Made by a program: the position numbers and the translations under genes. Positions 62,076 to 64,000 of a stretch of DNA of 64,000 bases are shown here, in pieces; positions within the stretch are counted from its first letter, which is position 1; the number at the start of each line of letters is the position of its first letter. This DNA is from Crocinitomix algicola (GTDB lineage Bacteria > Bacteroidota > Bacteroidia > Flavobacteriales_D > Crocinitomicaceae). The notes under the pieces were generated by a model. It was given only the letters and a program-made list of their open reading frames with translations, had not been told where the DNA came from and searched no databases. The DNA lies in the NCBI RefSeq assembly GCF_001661595.2, contig NZ_LYPF02000026.1, forward strand, positions 34,671-98,670, read 5' to 3'.

Positions 62076-63623
62076 ATGTTTTATCAAAAATTCACAGAAG
62101 CTTTACCGGCAGATAAAAATGAAAAAAATACGCCTCGTCAAGTTACTGATGCGGCCTATTCTTATGTAAGTCCTCAAAAATTTGAGAATGCTTCGCTTAT
62201 CCATGTCAATCATACATTATTAAATGAGCTTAAGTTGAATGATATTGAAAAAGACGAACTAGCCTTAATATTTACTGGGCAAAAAACACTAAATAATCAA
62301 AAGCCATACGCCATGTGCTATGCCGGACATCAGTTTGGTAACTGGGCAGGACAATTGGGGGACGGTCGTGCTATTAATATTGCAGAGCTAGACATGAACA
62401 AGCACCCTATAGTTCTGCAGTTAAAAGGTGCAGGCAAAACACCATACTCAAGAAGCGCAGATGGATTAGCGGTTTTACGTTCTTCTATTCGTGAGTTTTT
62501 GATGAGTGAAGCAATGTTTTCTTTAGGTATTCCTACAACAAGAGCTTTGTCAATTGCTCTTTCGGGAGATCAGGTTTTAAGAGATATATTATACAATGGT
62601 AATCCCGCCCACGAAAAAGGGGCAATCGTGTGTCGAACCGCACCTTCTTTTATTCGTTTTGGAAATTTTGAAAACTTTGCAGCTCGAGGCAATAAAGTTT
62701 TGTTAAAAAAACTCACTGATTATACCATACAAACATTTTATTCTCATTTGGGCGCACCGAGTAAATCGACCTATTTGGTATTTTTTAAAGAAGTTGCAAT
62801 GAAGTCCCTCGAAATGGTTATGGATTGGCAACGTGTTGGGTTCGTGCATGGGGTTATGAATACAGATAATATGTCTATTCTTGGTTTGACGATTGATTAC
62901 GGACCATTTGGCTGGTTAGAGAATTATGATCCTGCCTGGACCCCGAATACTACGGATGCGCAGTTTAAACGATACCGGTATGGAAATCAACCGCACATTG
63001 TTCTTTGGAATTTAACTCAATTGGCAAATGCGCTCTACCCTCTAATTGAGGAAGCAGCCCCACTTGAACATATATTGGAAGAATATCAGGAGACTTTCCA
63101 AAAACGCTATCTCCAAATGATGCTTCAGAAATTAGGGATTGACAATCAGCAACCTGATGATGATAACTTCATCAATCTACTGACAGACTTATTAAGAATT
63201 TCCCAAATGGATATGACATTGTTCTTTAGAAAACTTTCAAAATTTGACCCAATTACGTTAAAAGAACATCTACCTATTATTGAAGAGGACTCATACCTAA
63301 ACCAAAGTCAGTTTAACCCCCACATATATAAATGGGAAAATTGGTTGCAACAATATGCTGCACGATTATTATCATGCAAAGAGTCTAAAAGCAATCGACA
63401 AATAAGAATGAATCGCGTCAATCCAAAATATGTATTAAGAAACTATATGGCGCATTTGGCCATACAAGATGCCGAAAAAGGAGATTATAAACTGTTTTTA
63501 GAATTATATAATCTACTCAAGAAACCATATGACGAACAACCAGAAAATGAAAAATGGTTTAGAAAAAGACCGGATTGGGCCATTAATAAGGTAGGATCAT
63601 CAATGTTATCGTGTAGTTCTTAG
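62076..63623 (+). CDS. selO: SelO family protein adenylyltransferase (AMPylase)
   Basis: 515 residues, near full-length for the family. Recognisable blocks are YAMCYAGHQFGNWAGQLGDG then RAINIAEL, LQLKGAGKTPYSRSADGLAV, LRSSIREFLMSEAM and GFVHGVMNTDNMSILGLTID with YGPFGWLENYDP. The pseudokinase fold binds ATP in inverted orientation and transfers AMP to Ser, Thr or Tyr; it is linked to redox stress. The extreme C-terminus is Cys-Ser-Ser, with cysteine where the eukaryotic protein has selenocysteine. Single-gene unit. Confidence 0.95.
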   Translation: MFYQKFTEALPADKNEKNTPRQVTDAAYSYVSPQKFENASLIHVNHTLLNELKLNDIEKDELALIFTGQKTLNNQKPYAMCYAGHQFGNWAGQLGDGRAINIAELDMNKHPIVLQLKGAGKTPYSRSADGLAVLRSSIREFLMSEAMFSLGIPTTRALSIALSGDQVLRDILYNGNPAHEKGAIVCRTAPSFIRFGNFENFAARGNKVLLKKLTDYTIQTFYSHLGAPSKSTYLVFFKEVAMKSLEMVMDWQRVGFVHGVMNTDNMSILGLTIDYGPFGWLENYDPAWTPNTTDAQFKRYRYGNQPHIVLWNLTQLANALYPLIEEAAPLEHILEEYQETFQKRYLQMMLQKLGIDNQQPDDDNFINLLTDLLRISQMDMTLFFRKLSKFDPITLKEHLPIIEEDSYLNQSQFNPHIYKWENWLQQYAARLLSCKESKSNRQIRMNRVNPKYVLRNYMAHLAIQDAEKGDYKLFLELYNLLKKPYDEQPENEKWFRKRPDWAINKVGSSMLSCSS

Positions 63624-63631
63624 TCAAAATC

Positions 63632-63720
63632 TTTAGGGCAAGCCCCTCCACAAGTTCCGGGTCGGGTCATCCATTATAGTCCCGTTAACACGGGCGCTGC
63701 CATTTCTACCCCTCTTGCGA
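63632..63720 (+). repeat. Dispersed palindromic repeat, copy C
   Basis: It starts TTTAGGGCAAGCCCCTCC, contains GGGTCGGGTCATCCATTATA then GTCCCGTTAACACGGGCGCT and GCCATTTCTACCCCTC. The core TCCCG/CGGGMGCTGCC matches copy B, and CATTATAGTC and GCTGCCATTTC match copy A. It lies 8 bp after the selO stop, a typical intergenic position. Confidence 0.8.
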
Positions 63721-63828
63721 CAAAAAAAGTTCATTTATAAAAGCTTGAAAATCTGTCCACTCAGAACAATTTTAAAAAAAGATTAAAAAAACTTTAAAAT
63801 AAATTAGGATAAAGCGAAAAAGAGTAGC

Positions 63829-63836
63829 TATCTTTG
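63829..63836 (+). promoter_or_regulatory. First of two tandem stable-RNA-type promoters
   Basis: TATCTTTG is a perfect -7 box followed by CGCCTCCCA. The same downstream block (CGCTCCCA) follows the second promoter 120 bp on, which suggests duplication. The start region has a small CTCCC/GGGGA hairpin. Confidence 0.6.
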
Positions 63837-63927
63837 CGCCTCCCAAACGGGGAATGAGAGTTGAAATTTTGAGCGAGAGAGTAGAGCGGACGACGAAAAA
63901 AAAAAATAATTTTTTTTCAAAAAAAGT

Positions 63928-63956
63928 TTGCAAAACAAAAATAAGTGTTAACTTTG
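63928..63956 (+). promoter_or_regulatory. Second tandem promoter, probably driving an rRNA/stable RNA operon
   Basis: TTG at 63928-63930 and TAACTTTG at 63949-63956 are separated by 18 bp, the best -33/-7 pair in the window, preceded by long A/T tracts that resemble an UP-like element. The transcript would begin with a CGCTC/GAGCG hairpin (63957-63961 and 63970-63974) and a GA-rich leader (GGAGAGAGAGGG). No ORF starts before the window edge, as expected for the leader of a 16S rRNA operon or another stable RNA. Confidence 0.65.
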
Positions 63957-64000
63957 CGCTCCCATTTGAGAGCGGGGTTACAGAAGGAGAGAGAGGGAAA

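Noticed and set aside
1..64000. tRNA genes, prophage, integrated plasmid or complete insertion sequence
   Set aside because: No cloverleaf with a TTC-A/G T-arm and CCA-side pairing was seen, and no phage structural, integrase or complete transposase genes are present.

Overview
The window is AT-rich DNA from a member of the Bacteroidota, most likely order Flavobacteriales. Supporting signs are type IX secretion (T9SS) C-terminal sorting domains, PorP/SprF proteins, many lipoproteins with short lipoboxes, Bacteroidota-type promoters (TAnnTTTG -7 boxes) and near-absence of Shine-Dalgarno sequences. A Crocinitomicaceae/Cryomorphaceae-like source is plausible but is only an inference. There is no prophage, CRISPR array or tRNA that I can support.

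Layout. 0-5.4 kb: end of a T9SS cargo gene, a small membrane protein, hemN-queD, an FKBP lipoprotein, and a translationally coupled pRiA4b-ORF3-like/methyltransferase/TraB-GumN operon. 5.4-18 kb: a MerR regulator, an exported unknown, guaA, a LysM/PBP1-like protein, a CoA-transferase, Tex, a conserved 477-residue protein of unknown role, an envelope pair (NlpC/P60 plus MORN-like lipoprotein), a WYL regulator and the 4.5S SRP RNA gene. 18-34 kb: a dispersed palindromic repeat, transaldolase, a TPR/OmpA-PD40/GH3 operon, an M42 peptidase, an exported WD40-caspase fusion, a retropepsin-RimK fusion, an NtrC-like regulator without its HTH, nadC and a T9SS-sorted SGNH protein. 34-40.8 kb: acyl-CoA ligase, an operon of ECF sigma factor, anti-sigma/PorP fusion and PorP, then dps and marR with a matched pair of putative MarR operators.

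40.8-44.1 kb is the clearest accessory region. A REP-associated tyrosine transposase (RAYT) is broken in two by about 2.3 kb carrying three lipoprotein genes: a Cys-rich small protein, a DUF4221-like protein and a thioredoxin-like CxxC protein. Arrays of GGATGAATATCC palindromes flank the whole. 44-53 kb: amidohydrolase, polytopic membrane protein, purL, a DUF1573-like protein, OsmC and an MFS transporter. The MFS gene sits directly behind a previously unlisted 25-codon leader ORF and an intrinsic terminator, which together look like a transcription attenuator. 53-57 kb: a YoaK/lipocalin-like/UspA-like operon whose promoter carries two perfect 15-bp direct repeats 22 bp apart, next to an OmpR-type two-component system. 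57-64 kb: two DEAD-box helicases, SRPBCC, NYN-LOTUS, RluF-type pseudouridine synthase and SelO. The right edge holds another dispersed repeat and two strong promoters that probably drive a stable-RNA operon beyond the window.

The most original candidates are (1) the ECF sigma factor coupled to an anti-sigma domain fused to a PorP/SprF-like outer-membrane barrel, (2) the leader-peptide attenuator before the MFS gene, and (3) the lipoprotein cassette inside the broken RAYT.
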